From NCBI RefSeq assembly GCF_947497695.1, contig NZ_CANMHM010000002.1, forward strand, positions 62,001-126,000: a stretch of 64,000 nucleotides of DNA, given 5' to 3'. This DNA is from an uncultured Polaribacter sp. Lineage in GTDB: Bacteria; Bacteroidota; Bacteroidia; Flavobacteriales; Flavobacteriaceae. Both the position numbers and the translations under genes were made by a program. Of this stretch, positions 30,788 to 41,653 are shown in pieces. Each line of letters opens with the position of its first letter. The first letter of the stretch is position 1. The notes under the pieces are model-generated. The model was given only the letters and a program-made list of their open reading frames with translations. It made no database searches and had not been told where the DNA came from.

Positions 30788-33700
30788 AAACTGGCTTATC
30801 CATATTTAATTTGATAAAATAAATACCTTTAGAAATCGAACTAAAATCAAGATTAATATTTCCATTATTGACTTTTTCGATGTTTGATTTTATCAATTTT
30901 CCTTGAATATTATAAACATTTACTGCTAATTCAATTAAATATTTTGGCACTTTAATTTTTAAATTTCCTTTAGTAGGATTTGGATATACTAAAATTTCAC
31001 TATTAAATTCAGCATTAGAAACAGATAATGAGCTGTCTAAAGTAAATTCTGTAAATGCTTTATTTTCTGTATCTCCATTAATGGTTTTATCCAAAAAAGT
31101 AAGTTGCGTTCCTTTTCCAATATACATAGAAACGTCAGTTGCATTTGCCTTTGAAATGGTTCTAACCACTGCAAATCTTCCAGTAAAAGCAATATTTAAA
31201 TCGGTTAAGTTTATGGCAACATCATCATCATTTGATAAAACATAATCTATAATTTCTTGACCATCCACATTAGAAATTACTTTTACGCCCACTACTTTAT
31301 TATTTTCAATAATATTTTCTGTTGATTTTATAGTGCTTTCAGTATTACCTGAAGGTTCATAAATGGCAATAAAAGGTTGATTCCAGGCTTCACCATATTT
31401 ACGCATGATAAACATTTGGGTATCCTTTTTATCATAACCATTACTTACTTCTTGCGTTGGTGGTGCTAATGCAGTACTATATTCTTTATCAACTCCTCCA
31501 GGAACAGCAAGATGTAAATAGTCTTTTGTGACTTGTAAATCGAATCGTGCAGTTATAGCATCATTTGTTACTGTTGATGTTTTTGCATCTGTAAACCATC
31601 TCCAACCTGGTTGTTTTCTATCATCACCAACATCATTTTGATATCTTGTTGGCGAAGCTGTTAAATTCAAAAGGTTTTCTCCCGTTTTTATCTGCATTTC
31701 ATCACCTAAACCGTGAAATAAATAATCGTGAAAATTATTGTTTGTATTCGATTTCGACCTAAAAACATCTACATAATAGCCAGAAGTTGCACTTGTTCTA
31801 ATAATACTATTGGTACGTTGCTGATTTACATTATTTATTTTATCGTCTAAAAACTGAGTGGAAAAACTAAAATTTACGGCAATTGGATTTGCATATGGTT
31901 TGGGTTCTACAGCTTCTAAAACAATCGGGTTTACAATATTTTGCCAAGTGCTATTTCCATTAGTTTTAGCACCTCTACCTGAAGTTCCGTTTACAATAAT
32001 TGTGTTATGTGCTGCATAAGATACTGCATATTGCTCATGTAAATCTGAGCCATAACCACTTGCTGCACCACCAAAATCCGGTCCAATAACATAACCTGCT
32101 CCATAAATTTCTAAATCTAATCCAGAAGCATGTGCGTGTACATAAGTACCACCTCCTGTGTAATACATCAATCCATTTTGTTCATCATTTGTACCAGAAT
32201 AATTTCTTTGCATTACAACACCTGCGTGTGTTGCTTTTACAGTGCCATATTTTGGAAATCCAGGATCACTTACAGCAGCATCAATATTTACGCCCCACAA
32301 TAATTGTAGTGGATTGTTCCATTCTAATCTTTGATCTTCTATTGTTGGATTGTAACCACCCTCTTCTTTGTAAATTTTTTGCAAAGTCGTTAAAGTTTTA
32401 TCTTTTAAATCCGCATAATTTTTTCTATCAGCTATTGCTAAAACACTTCTAAAAATATGGGCGTGATCTGTAAAACTTCTACCAATATCTCCATACGCCA
32501 TAGTTGCTCCATTTGGATATAAGAAGTTTTCATAGGTAAATATACTTTCTAAAAGATCTTGATTATTTTCTACTAAATTCAAATCAGGTTTATAACGATC
32601 TACAATATTCATTATCTGAATAAAAAGTGCATGTGTAAATTTTCCATACCCAGCAGATTCTGGCCACAAACGATCTTCATCACTAAATCTATCTAACATC
32701 CAAATAATTCCATCTTGTTTAGCATCTCCATTCCACAACTTGTTAAAGAAAATTTCTCTAGTAACATCATCTTCCATACACATAACACTATACAAAGCTC
32801 CTGGCAATTCTAAAACAGGATGATTGGAGTTAGACCCACCAACTTTTAAAACATTATCTGCCATCACTTCAAAAGCTTTTTGAGAAGTTTCAAAATTAAA
32901 AGCTATTTGTATGTTCGCATTTAAATCGTATACTTTTTTTTCTGATTTTGATATAAAAGGTTGCACAAAATCGTAGATCATTGCTACTCTTGTAAACAAT
33001 TCTCTTGGTGGAATTAAATGATTAAAATTTGGTGCATAAAACTCAAAAGTTAATGGGTCTTTTGTACTTAACATTTTTACATATTGATGTAAAATATCTG
33101 CTGCAATTTGTGCATATCTTTCATCTTCTGTTAAATAATACAACATTGCACATTCTACACCCACATTTAATCTGGTTCTATGAGTTGTTCTATTGCCAGG
33201 AATTGCAGGAATTAAATTAATTTCTGCTGATGGATTATTTGCATGAGTTGTTAATCTTGAAGCTTGACGTTGTTTTAATTGATTAAATAAACTATTTGCC
33301 CAAGTATGATTTGAAATATTGTCTAAAATACCTTGTCTATCTGATGGAGAAACCCAAATATGAGGATGCACCAAAGATTGACCAGAAGTTACTTGGGTAG
33401 ATTCAATTAATAAATCTAACATTTCTATATTATCAAAATCAAAAGTCCCAGTTCCTGTGCTTGAGGTTGCTTGTATTTTAAACCCTGTAATAGCTCCTTT
33501 AGGCGAATCTGTATTTTTTAAAGAAAAACCAGTTATTACTTTGGTTTGCCCTATCCAAATATCCATTTTACCACTAGCTATATTTTCTGAAAGGTTGTTT
33601 GGTGTTGTATATGTTTGAGCTGTTTCTTTGCTATTTACAATAAAGGTAATGGTTTGCTTCCCTGAAAAAGTACCAGAACTTGGTGCTCCACCAATATTAT

Positions 33701-34145
33701 CTATGGTAGAAATTCTAAATTCACCTTGGTTTTCTCTTGTGCTAATACCAAATCTACTTGCATAGTTTGACGATTGCCCATTAGAGGCACTTGTAAAAGT
33801 TGATCCCACAAAAATTGCAAAAACATTGTTTTTATTTAGCTGATGATTACTGGCTTCAAAATCGAATTTTAATTGAACAAATTCGGGTTTAGTTTCAAAA
33901 GAAATATTTCTAAAAGCATACATTGTTCCTGTACCTGTTCTATTAAAACGTAAGGTTTCATTAGTGATACTGGTTGTAAAATTAGATCCGTTTGTAGAAA
34001 TTTCATTAAACTGACCAGAATTAGGAGCAGTGCTTATATAATCTTCAATAGTTGTTGACCCACTAAAATCTTGATTGAATAATTGTGCTTTTATTGAAAT
34101 TGAAAAACTTAAAAATAAGAGCGTAAAAAAGAGTTTTTTTATCAT
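30765..34145 (-). CDS. Heparinase-II/III-like polysaccharide lyase (PL37/PL40-type candidate), T9SS-secreted
   Basis: A large secreted lyase-like protein, 1126 residues from the preferred ATG at 34145 (1138 from 34181). The shorter start gives a clean signal peptide 'MIKKLFFTLLFLSFSISIKA'. Then come a ~240-residue jelly roll ('FDFEASNHQLNKNNVFAIFVG' split), an alpha/alpha toroid (~270-650, 'ECAMLYYLTEDERYAQIAADI' split), a heparinase-II/III-type beta-sandwich ('GGGTYVHAHASGLDLEIYG', 'QYAVSYAAHNTIIVNG') and a T9SS sorting domain ending VFVKFIKN. 'HAHASGLDL' resembles the conserved His/Asp site of heparinase II/III lyases. Exact PL family (PL37, PL40 or other) needs a profile search. It is coupled to the propeller lyase upstream. 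Confidence 0.8.
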
Positions 34146-34173
34146 TTTAAAATATCTTAATAAATTATGGTTT

Positions 34174-36636
34174 TCACTCAATGATTAACTTTGTGTGATG
34201 TACTTTTTGATTATCATCTGTAATTTTTACAAAATATAAACCAGAAGAAAATTTGCCATTATTATCAATTTCTACACTTTTTTTTGTAGTTGATGTTTGA
34301 TAAACTAATTTGCCAAAAAGATTATACATCTTAACATTTACTTGATTTAAATTATTGAAAACCAATTTAAAATTATTATTAGCTGGATTTGGATATATTT
34401 TTACTGATGATAACAATTTATTGTTTTGAATACTTAAAGATACATCTTTGGATATAACCTGCCATTTGCTTCTATCATCATTTTCAGGGACTTTAATATT
34501 AGTGACATTACCATCTTCATCATAATACAAAAATCTGTCATTATCTTTAGATTCAAATCTATAAGTATCATCTGACTCTATGTAATGAACAGTCCATACT
34601 TTATCAGTATCTGTTGCAGGTGCTGCTTTACCTGTACTAACTACAAAATAAGGTTTATTTCCACCATCAAATCCAGAACCTGGTGCACGCAGAATTCCGA
34701 AAGTTTCGCTTTTTATATTGTAATATTCTTCACTTTTTACAAAAGTCCAATTTTTATCTTCTCCTTCACCTGAATCGTTCATCCTAACAGGAATAGCACT
34801 TTCTCCTGAATCTGTTAAAAATTTGCCTGATGCTACATTTTTTAATTTGTAAACCTCTCCAGACAAGTCTGTTTTATCTATTTCTTTTACTTCAATCGTT
34901 ATTTCTGAAGATTCAATACTTTTATCACTATCATTATAAGCTATTCCTTTAATAGTATAGTTTCCTATTTCTGTTGGAATCCAACTTAAAAGGTATGGTT
35001 TTGTGATGTCTTCTTTATATTTTACATCATTAATATAGAATTCTACTTTTGTAAGAGCTCCTGTATCTGTTGTTGCGTTTGCAAACAATTCTATGTTATC
35101 TTCAACTTCAAAAAGCTGGTTGTCTGTTGGAGTGATTAATTTAACGGCGAATGGTTTTGGTCCATTATCAATACCTAAATCAATAATTTGCAAATAGGTT
35201 GGCTGTGTATCATCATTATCTGCAGCATTATTTTCTAATAAATAATAATACAATTTTCCTTCATGAATATATACTTGTCCTTTTCTAAAGCGTTTACCAG
35301 AAGTTTGTTCGTAAACTTTATTAAATTGATTTGTACCACCTTTAGCCTGCTCTATAAAAGGTCTACCGGAAGAATTTAGACCAATCACAAATACATCATC
35401 TCCAGACGTGTACAAAGCTTCTGCACCAGAAAAATCGTCAGAAATTATAAAGTTAGTTGCCCCATTTGGTTTATAACTGTGTATATTTTTGGTAATATTA
35501 TTCTCATTGTCTTTTACTTTACTAATAATATGTACATCACCATTATCAGTAACAGTCCAATCGAAACCACTAACAATATAAACTTTATTTGTTTGTGTAG
35601 TTTGTACATAATTACCGGGTTCAAATACTAGAGCTTCTTCAGCTTTTACCAATGGAAAAGTAATATTTTCACCTTTATGATTTTTCCAATTTGATGCACC
35701 TGTTGGGTCATCAGAATAGGCATAATAAACTCCATTTTGATACTGATATTTATCAGAACCTGTATTTAACCTACGTTGAAAACCTACTCTTATTTTACCA
35801 TCAGTATATTTAATATTTCCATAAATACTCCAGTTATTAGTTTCTCCTTTACTACCAGCTCCTAAAGCATTAAAATATTTGAATCGCTCCCATTTATTAG
35901 CACCTGAATCGTATTTTATAAAAGCTTGTGCTCCATCATGAGAAGTACCATCTCTTGCAGTTAAAAATAATTCTCCATCAGAATTTAAAAAAAACTCTGG
36001 ATAAGTAAACCTATCATAATGAGGTGCATCTCTAACTCCATCCATTGTACAATGCCTATAGTCATTATCTATTGGGTCTTTTACAAACTTATCTAATGTA
36101 AATTCTGCATCAGTAAATTCTGCTGCTCCATTTATGGAATAAGAATATCTAAAATAATCGTTTGAAAATACTCCAGAATTACGATATGCATGCATATCAT
36201 AGACCATATGAATTGTTCCGTTCTTAGGGCTGATTGCTATTGCAATTGTATTATGTGTTTCTCCAATCCACCATTTGCCATTAAAACCAGTATGTTGATG
36301 TGGAAATTCTATTGTTTTTATTTCGCCTGTTTCTGAATTATACCTTGACAACATAACATGTCTATCATTTTTACCTCCTCTATACCAAGACATAAAAACA
36401 TATTGTTTGTAAGCTTTTATACAATCTCCATGAGGAGACAAGGCAGATCCATAAGCATAATCATAAGGTTCATTAACATCTTGCACACTACTTGATTGAT
36501 TTTTAACACCATTAAAATACATGGCTAAATCTGTTATTTTAATTTCTTTTTCTAAAGTAACTTGAGCACTTAAGCCCCTAGTAAAAAGAATTAATCCAAT
36601 AACAAGTAGATGTTCGAGTGCGATTTTTTTCATCAT
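34174..36636 (-). CDS. Beta-propeller ulvan lyase (PL24/PL25 type) with Ig and trefoil-like domains, T9SS-secreted
   Basis: An 820-residue secreted lyase with the same plan as the one at 14226: signal peptide (to ~25), propeller (~28-490; 'SPHGDCIKAYKQYVFMSWYRGG' split, 'GETHNT', 'YDMHAY', 'FTYPEFFLNSDGELFLTARDG' split with Tyr and Arg 16 apart), an Ig-like domain (~497-590, 'TKVEFYINDVKYKED'), a trefoil-like domain (~595-735, '[15 protein letters not shown]') and a T9SS sorting domain ('KIYPNPANNNFKLVF'). All presumed catalytic residues are present. It heads an operon with the heparinase-like lyase. Confidence 0.87.
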   Translation of the reverse strand: MMKKIALEHLLVIGLILFTRGLSAQVTLEKEIKITDLAMYFNGVKNQSSSVQDVNEPYDYAYGSALSPHGDCIKAYKQYVFMSWYRGGKNDRHVMLSRYNSETGEIKTIEFPHQHTGFNGKWWIGETHNTIAIAISPKNGTIHMVYDMHAYRNSGVFSNDYFRYSYSINGAAEFTDAEFTLDKFVKDPIDNDYRHCTMDGVRDAPHYDRFTYPEFFLNSDGELFLTARDGTSHDGAQAFIKYDSGANKWERFKYFNALGAGSKGETNNWSIYGNIKYTDGKIRVGFQRRLNTGSDKYQYQNGVYYAYSDDPTGASNWKNHKGENITFPLVKAEEALVFEPGNYVQTTQTNKVYIVSGFDWTVTDNGDVHIISKVKDNENNITKNIHSYKPNGATNFIISDDFSGAEALYTSGDDVFVIGLNSSGRPFIEQAKGGTNQFNKVYEQTSGKRFRKGQVYIHEGKLYYYLLENNAADNDDTQPTYLQIIDLGIDNGPKPFAVKLITPTDNQLFEVEDNIELFANATTDTGALTKVEFYINDVKYKEDITKPYLLSWIPTEIGNYTIKGIAYNDSDKSIESSEITIEVKEIDKTDLSGEVYKLKNVASGKFLTDSGESAIPVRMNDSGEGEDKNWTFVKSEEYYNIKSETFGILRAPGSGFDGGNKPYFVVSTGKAAPATDTDKVWTVHYIESDDTYRFESKDNDRFLYYDEDGNVTNIKVPENDDRSKWQVISKDVSLSIQNNKLLSSVKIYPNPANNNFKLVFNNLNQVNVKMYNLFGKLVYQTSTTKKSVEIDNNGKFSSGLYFVKITDDNQKVHHTKLIIE

Positions 36637-36664
36637 ATTAAAAATTTTAAAATAATAATTGCAA

Positions 36665-36709
36665 TAAACTTAATCCTTTTTCTAATAATATCTATCCTGA
36701 ACACTACCG
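36665..36709 (-). promoter_or_regulatory. Activator repeat plus -7 box, promoter of 34174-36636
   Basis: Gene sense: CGGTA-N5-CAGGA, 22 bases, TAAGTTTA. It begins three bases after the A/T-run of the preceding terminator and ends 28 bases before the start codon. Confidence 0.78.
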
Positions 36710-36711
36710 AT

Positions 36712-36742
36712 AAAAAAACCTCCTATTAAAAATAATAGGAGG
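36712..36742 (-). terminator. Terminator of the 36816 outer-membrane-type gene
   Basis: A 10-base perfect stem (CCTCCTATTA / TAATAGGAGG) with a T7 run on the minus strand. Confidence 0.88.
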
Positions 36743-36815
36743 CTTATGCTTTGTGTAAATCTTTTCTTGTGAAGATAGATTTACAAATTATAGTAGCATT
36801 TGAAATATTTATGTC

Positions 36816-38012
36816 TTAAAACAAAGTATAGCCCAACGCTATAGATAAGGACTGGGTTCTGGTATACCATAATTTTTCACCAGAAGAATCACTCAAAATA
36901 AAATTTGTACTTGGTAAATGCCTTAATTCTAAACTGAAACGATCTTTATATTTACAACCAATACCTAATGCCACATTTAAGTTATCATGCATTTCTATTG
37001 AAATCGAATTGCCTCTCTCTGTTAATTGATTATTAAAATTATTGACATAAATAAATGAAGCATTCGCAAAAAGCTTAACATCTTTTTTCTTTAAATAGAT
37101 ATAATGTCTAAGACCAAAATTAAATTCAATTCTTTTTTGTTTAAAACTTGTAGTTTGCAGATCTGCATTAAACTGATGATAGGTAGGTTCAAAAAGAAAT
37201 GCCCATTTATTATTATTAAAACCAAAAATAAATTCTGCCTCTAAACCTAATCTAAATGAGGTTAAATTCTTACCAAAATCAATTTCTTGTTCATTTGGAT
37301 TAATCAAAACAAATGATGAATTTCTTATACCAGGTCTTAATGTTAAATTAAACAAATCTTTCTTTTTATTCTTTTTCTTCTGATAATTAACAAATTCTGA
37401 TTTGCTACACTCATTATATTTTACAAAGAACTGAACTAAATCTGATTTTCTGTATCTTATTTTTTTAAGACTATTCATAGAAATACTTTCACATTTTAAA
37501 GCAATCCATAATTGCCTTCTAAATTCATTATTTATTTTTGCTTGGTTTACATTGCTTAAATAATGTTTAGAAACTAACTGATTAACCTCTGCATTTTTTT
37601 TACTAAAAAAATATCTAGTTAAACCTTTATCTTCATAAGAATACAGAATCGCTTTTCCTTCAATAAGTACTTTTAAAAATAATTGTTCTGTATTGAAAAT
37701 TGGATTTTTATCATAATCTAGTTCTTTAGCTAATTTACCAGATCTTTCTATATCTACAATATGCCTTACATATTTAAATGTGTTTAAAACCCCAAATTCT
37801 TTAACATCATCTATGGTTAAAGTTTTTACTTTAGAATTTTCATTGATTCTATATCTAAATTCAGTAGGATTATTTAGCCAATCTACATTTTTTATAAGAC
37901 AGTTTGTCTTTTCATTTGCGTTGTTAATAAAATAGCCCTTAACAAATGTACTTTGAGAAAAGCTATTTAGGCTAAGAGTTAGTGCAAAAAATAAAGTTAA
38001 TTGTTTTGTCAT
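36816..38012 (-). CDS. Putative outer-membrane beta-barrel protein of unknown function
   Basis: A 398-residue protein with a Sec signal peptide ('FFALTLSLNSFSQ') and no lipobox. The first ~210 residues form a mixed domain often seen in flavobacterial proteins ('VKGYFINNANEKTNCLIKNVDW' split, 'KYVRHIVDIERSG'), with four cysteines. From ~215 there are alternating amphipathic strands ending in the typical outer-membrane terminal 'LSIALGYTLF', suggesting an eight-strand-like barrel. It has no carbohydrate-active motif and no copy of the locus activator repeat in front, and it sits between its own terminator and that of the GH3 gene. It is probably unrelated to glycan use and merely inserted. Confidence 0.7.
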   Translation of the reverse strand: MTKQLTLFFALTLSLNSFSQSTFVKGYFINNANEKTNCLIKNVDWLNNPTEFRYRINENSKVKTLTIDDVKEFGVLNTFKYVRHIVDIERSGKLAKELDYDKNPIFNTEQLFLKVLIEGKAILYSYEDKGLTRYFFSKKNAEVNQLVSKHYLSNVNQAKINNEFRRQLWIALKCESISMNSLKKIRYRKSDLVQFFVKYNECSKSEFVNYQKKKNKKKDLFNLTLRPGIRNSSFVLINPNEQEIDFGKNLTSFRLGLEAEFIFGFNNNKWAFLFEPTYHQFNADLQTTSFKQKRIEFNFGLRHYIYLKKKDVKLFANASFIYVNNFNNQLTERGNSISIEMHDNLNVALGIGCKYKDRFSLELRHLPSTNFILSDSSGEKLWYTRTQSLSIALGYTLF

Positions 38013-38095
38013 TCTTTTTCTTAATTAATTTTTTAATTGTTTTAATTGTTGGATTAAAGTAATAAAAATATTTTTTTTTGAATTGCTATCCTAAT

Positions 38096-38128
38096 AAAAA
38101 AACCTCATATCAAAAAAATATGAGGTTT
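38096..38128 (-). terminator. Terminator of the 38152 GH3 gene
   Basis: An 11-base perfect stem (AAACCTCATAT / ATATGAGGTTT) followed on the minus strand by T-runs. Confidence 0.85.
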
Positions 38129-38151
38129 ATAATTTGAAGTGAAATAAGTAT

Positions 38152-40338
38152 TTACTTCACACTTAATATGGCTTTTTGCAAGTCTTTTTCTTGTGAAGAA
38201 GCTCCAACAGAAATTGTAAAAGTCCCAGGCTCTAATACTTTTTTCATTTGTTGATTTAAGATGTTTAATTCATCAAAACCTAATTGAAAAGTTACTGTTT
38301 TTGTTTCTCCAGGGTTTAACGAAATACGTTCAAAACCTTTTAGCATTTTGTTGTAACGCCCAACAGAAGCATAATCATCTCTTACATACATTTGTACTAC
38401 TTCATCTCCTGCTCTATCTCCTGTATTTGTTACCTCTACAGAAATAGTTGTACTTCCATCAACAGAAATAGTAGCATTTTTAAATTTCGGAGTTCCATAT
38501 TTAAATGTTGTATAACTCAAACCAAATCCAAAAGGAAATAAAGGCGATTTGTCTGCATCTTTAAATTGCCCTTTTCCTGATCCAATAAAATCTGGACGCT
38601 GTAAATAGGTTACAGGAACTTGCCCAACAGATCTTGGAAAAGAGACTGTTAATTTACCTCCAGGATTTACATCACCAAAAATAGCATCTGCAATAGCATC
38701 TCCAGAACGCATACCTAAATACCACGTTTCTAAAATTGATGGAATATTTTCTGCAACATAATTAATAGACAAAGGTCTACCATTTATTAAAACAGCCACC
38801 ACAGGTTTACCAGTTTCATGAATTGCTTTTACCAATTCTTTCTGTACACCATATAAATCTAAATCTGCTCTATCTACGCCTTCTCCACCAGTTTTTCTAG
38901 AACCTCCAATTACTAAAACAACTGCATCAGATTTTTTTGCTGCTGCAATTGCTGCTGGAAATCCTTTTTTAGAATTGCTTAATAAATCGCAACCTTTTGC
39001 ATAATTAATTTTTACATTATCTCCTACTTTGGCTTTTATTCCGTCTAAAGCCGAAACATAAAATGGAGGCAAACCAGAATAACCACCTAATAAAGAATAC
39101 GTTCCTTTTTTAGGTCTTTCTTCATGCGCATTTGGTCCAATTACTGCTAAAGATTTAATTTTTGATAAATCTAAAGGCAATACATTGTTATCATTCTTTA
39201 ATAAAATGATTGCTTTTTTCGCCATTTCATAAGAAAAATCTTGATGTTCTTTTCTACCAGCATTTACCGTTTTTGTATCTATTTCTTTTGGTTCAGAATC
39301 GAATAATCCCAATTGATATTTTGCAGTTAAAATACGAGAAGTTGCTATATCTATATACTTTTCCAATTTAGGATTCTTTGTGATGGTATCTTTCAATACT
39401 TTGGAAGTATATGCTGCTAATTTTTCATTTTTACCAATCACTAAATCCATATCAACACCAGCTTTTAATCCTAAAATAGCAGATTCTGTTCTAGTTTCAG
39501 CAATAAAATGCATAGTTCCTAATCTAGCAACATCGTTATTATCAGAAACAATTAAGCCGTCAAAACCTAGTTCGTCTCTTAAAATATCTTTTAGCAACCA
39601 AGTATTCATGTGGTTTGGAACTCCATTATAATCTTGATGACCTGGCATCAAAGAACCTATTTTTGCCTCTTTTATAGCAGCCTCAAAAGGTGGTAAATAC
39701 ACTTCTCTTAATCTACGTTCAGACATATCACTAAAACCACCGTTAATTCCACGTCTATTTTCTGGATATCCAATAAAATGCTTCGCAGTTGCCATTACAT
39801 GATTTTCATCAAATCGCTCATCACCCATACCTTGCAAACCTTGAATAAATGCAACACCCATTCTAGACACCAAATAAGGATCTTCTCCATAAGATTCTTC
39901 TACTCTACCATATCTTGGATCACCAGAAATTACGTCTAAATTAGGAGAATACGTATGTGTAACCCCTAAAGTTCTTGCTTCTTTTGCTGTTTGTGAAGCC
40001 ATTTTTTTAACTAACTCTGGTTGCCAAGTAGAAGCAGCTGCAATAGCTTGAGGGTATACAGTTGTATTACCATAATAATCCAGCACAAGCCAAACACCAT
40101 GTAATGCTTCTGCATACTTCATGTATGGAATCCCTAATCTATCATTTGCAGGAGCATCTTGCGTCATTTCTGCAATTTTTTCTTCTAAGGTCATTTTACC
40201 AATTAAGTCTTGAACTTTATTGGCAATTTCTTTGTCTTTTTCACTCTTTTCAGAAGATGTTTTTTCTGATGTGCATGCAAAAAATAGACTCAATAAAACA
40301 GCTAAAAAAACTATTTTTCCTTCTATTGTATTTTTCAT
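38152..40338 (-). CDS. GH3 beta-glycosidase (xylosidase/glucosidase type), lipoprotein
   Basis: A 728-residue GH3 enzyme anchored through FFAC (Cys22). The TIM-barrel domain contains 'DRLGIPYMKYAEALHG', 'ATAKHFIGY', 'HQDYNG' and 'GFDGLIVSDNNDV', with Asp266 the predicted nucleophile. The alpha/beta sandwich follows ('KAIILLKNDNNVLPLDL', 'VIGGSRKTGGEGVDRADL' split), then the C-terminal FN3-like domain ('TNTGDRAGDEVVQMYVRD'). GH3 members remove terminal beta-D-xylose or glucose by a retaining mechanism; in F. agariphila ulvan degradation GH3 enzymes act as xylosidases, and I infer the same here. Single-gene unit with its own promoter and terminator. Confidence 0.92.
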   Translation of the reverse strand: MKNTIEGKIVFLAVLLSLFFACTSEKTSSEKSEKDKEIANKVQDLIGKMTLEEKIAEMTQDAPANDRLGIPYMKYAEALHGVWLVLDYYGNTTVYPQAIAAASTWQPELVKKMASQTAKEARTLGVTHTYSPNLDVISGDPRYGRVEESYGEDPYLVSRMGVAFIQGLQGMGDERFDENHVMATAKHFIGYPENRRGINGGFSDMSERRLREVYLPPFEAAIKEAKIGSLMPGHQDYNGVPNHMNTWLLKDILRDELGFDGLIVSDNNDVARLGTMHFIAETRTESAILGLKAGVDMDLVIGKNEKLAAYTSKVLKDTITKNPKLEKYIDIATSRILTAKYQLGLFDSEPKEIDTKTVNAGRKEHQDFSYEMAKKAIILLKNDNNVLPLDLSKIKSLAVIGPNAHEERPKKGTYSLLGGYSGLPPFYVSALDGIKAKVGDNVKINYAKGCDLLSNSKKGFPAAIAAAKKSDAVVLVIGGSRKTGGEGVDRADLDLYGVQKELVKAIHETGKPVVAVLINGRPLSINYVAENIPSILETWYLGMRSGDAIADAIFGDVNPGGKLTVSFPRSVGQVPVTYLQRPDFIGSGKGQFKDADKSPLFPFGFGLSYTTFKYGTPKFKNATISVDGSTTISVEVTNTGDRAGDEVVQMYVRDDYASVGRYNKMLKGFERISLNPGETKTVTFQLGFDELNILNQQMKKVLEPGTFTISVGASSQEKDLQKAILSVK

Positions 40339-40395
40339 ATTTATTCTTGTTGATTAATTTGTAAATCTGTAATTATTAAAAAAATCTATATTTTA

Positions 40396-40440
40396 TAAAA
40401 TTACTTTTTTGTTACATCAGTGCCATCCTGTTTTGTCCTG
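40396..40440 (-). promoter_or_regulatory. Activator repeat plus -7 box, promoter of 38152-40338
   Basis: Gene sense: CAGGA-N5-CAGGA, 22 bases, TAATTTTA. Both half-sites are perfect; a leader of ~50 bases follows. Confidence 0.82.
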
Positions 40441-40456
40441 ATGAAATTTATTTAGC

Positions 40457-40485
40457 AAAAAAATCGAGAACTTAGTCCTCGATTT
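40457..40485 (-). terminator. Terminator of the GH43-GH3-GH105 operon
   Basis: An 8-base stem (AAATCGAG / CTCGATTT) with a T7 run on the minus strand, just past the GH105 stop. Confidence 0.78.
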
Positions 40486-40510
40486 TAAATTCTTTTAATT
40501 AACCAAAGTA

Positions 40511-41647
40511 TTATTTCAATTTTAAAACTTCACTTCCTGCCATTAAAAATGCTCCAGTACCAAAATTCTGCCAGCTATCTGCAGATGCTGGTTCTGGTGA
40601 TGCTCCAATGTTTTGTACCCAACCTACTCTACCATCTTCATGTTGACAAGCTGCTAAAGCATTCCAAGCTTTTTTTATAGCCTGTGTGTGTTTTTTATCT
40701 ATTAAACCATTATTTATACCCCAAGCTATAGCAAATGTATGGAAACCACTACCACTTACTTCTCCATGATTGTATGACTCTGGACTTAACAAACTTGTTC
40801 TCCATAAACCATCTTCAGACTGAATTGACAATAATTTTGCAGCCATTTCTTTGTATAAATTTACATAAAAATCTCTATGCTCGTAGTCTTTTGGCATATC
40901 ATCTAATAGTAACGCTAAACCACCAATTACCCAACCATTTCCTCTAGACCAAAATATTTTTTTCCCATTTGGTTCTTTGTTATCTTTATCTGTTCCTTGC
41001 CAAACAAAACGCATATCTCTTGCAAACAAATTTTCTTCTTTGTCATATAATCTATTATACGTTTCCATATAATATTTGTGCATCGTATCTAAATACTTTG
41101 GTTGTTTTGATTGTTTCGCATATAAATTAATTACAGGAGGAGCCATAAATAAAGCGTCACACCACCACCATAAAATACTTTTTCCTTCATGACCTGGATT
41201 CTTTCCAGATTTCCAGTTATTATCTTCATATAAATGTTCATCTAAGAATTTTTTTGTTGGTTCTAAATCAGCAAAATTTCTTCTTTTTTCATTCATTGCC
41301 ACATATAAATAACTGTAAGAAATAGCTACATCATCTGCATGATATATTCTTTTATACGTTTGCCAATTATTCCAAACTGCTTGATTTTTTAAAGCAGCCA
41401 TATACATCATGTTTTTGGTTGTTTTATGAGCTCTGGCTACACCTGTGTAATAAGCACCTGCTGTCCAATCTGTAGGGTGTATTGCAAAAATAGGATGTGC
41501 TTCTTGCCATTCTAAAGCTTTAATCATAGATTTTTCAATGGCAGTATTATCCAAATCAGATGATTTTTGAGCCACTGTATTTTGAGAAACAGAACAGCTA
41601 AAAAGTGTTAATACAGCTGCTAATAAGGTTAAAAGTGATTTTTTCAT
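40511..41647 (-). CDS. GH105 unsaturated glucuronyl hydrolase, lipoprotein
   Basis: A 378-residue GH105 enzyme, the normal length. It removes the 4,5-unsaturated uronic acid left at the non-reducing end by the lyases, using hydration of the double bond. Lipoprotein signal LFSC (Cys18); (alpha/alpha)6 barrel with '[11 protein letters not shown]', 'HADDVAIS', '[12 protein letters not shown]' (Asp164 the presumed catalytic acid), '[13 protein letters not shown]' and '[14 protein letters not shown]'. It is the third gene of the GH43-GH3-GH105 operon, six bases after the GH3 stop. This matches the order of work in ulvan breakdown: uronate off first, then xylose and rhamnose. Confidence 0.93.
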   Translation of the reverse strand: MKKSLLTLLAAVLTLFSCSVSQNTVAQKSSDLDNTAIEKSMIKALEWQEAHPIFAIHPTDWTAGAYYTGVARAHKTTKNMMYMAALKNQAVWNNWQTYKRIYHADDVAISYSYLYVAMNEKRRNFADLEPTKKFLDEHLYEDNNWKSGKNPGHEGKSILWWWCDALFMAPPVINLYAKQSKQPKYLDTMHKYYMETYNRLYDKEENLFARDMRFVWQGTDKDNKEPNGKKIFWSRGNGWVIGGLALLLDDMPKDYEHRDFYVNLYKEMAAKLLSIQSEDGLWRTSLLSPESYNHGEVSGSGFHTFAIAWGINNGLIDKKHTQAIKKAWNALAACQHEDGRVGWVQNIGASPEPASADSWQNFGTGAFLMAGSEVLKLK

Positions 41648-41653
41648 TGCTAA

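Noticed and set aside
38040..38099. Possible regulon site before the 36816 gene (TAGGA in gene sense)
   Set aside because: Only one poor half-site, no second repeat at 10 bases and no TAnnTTTR box at 22 bases.
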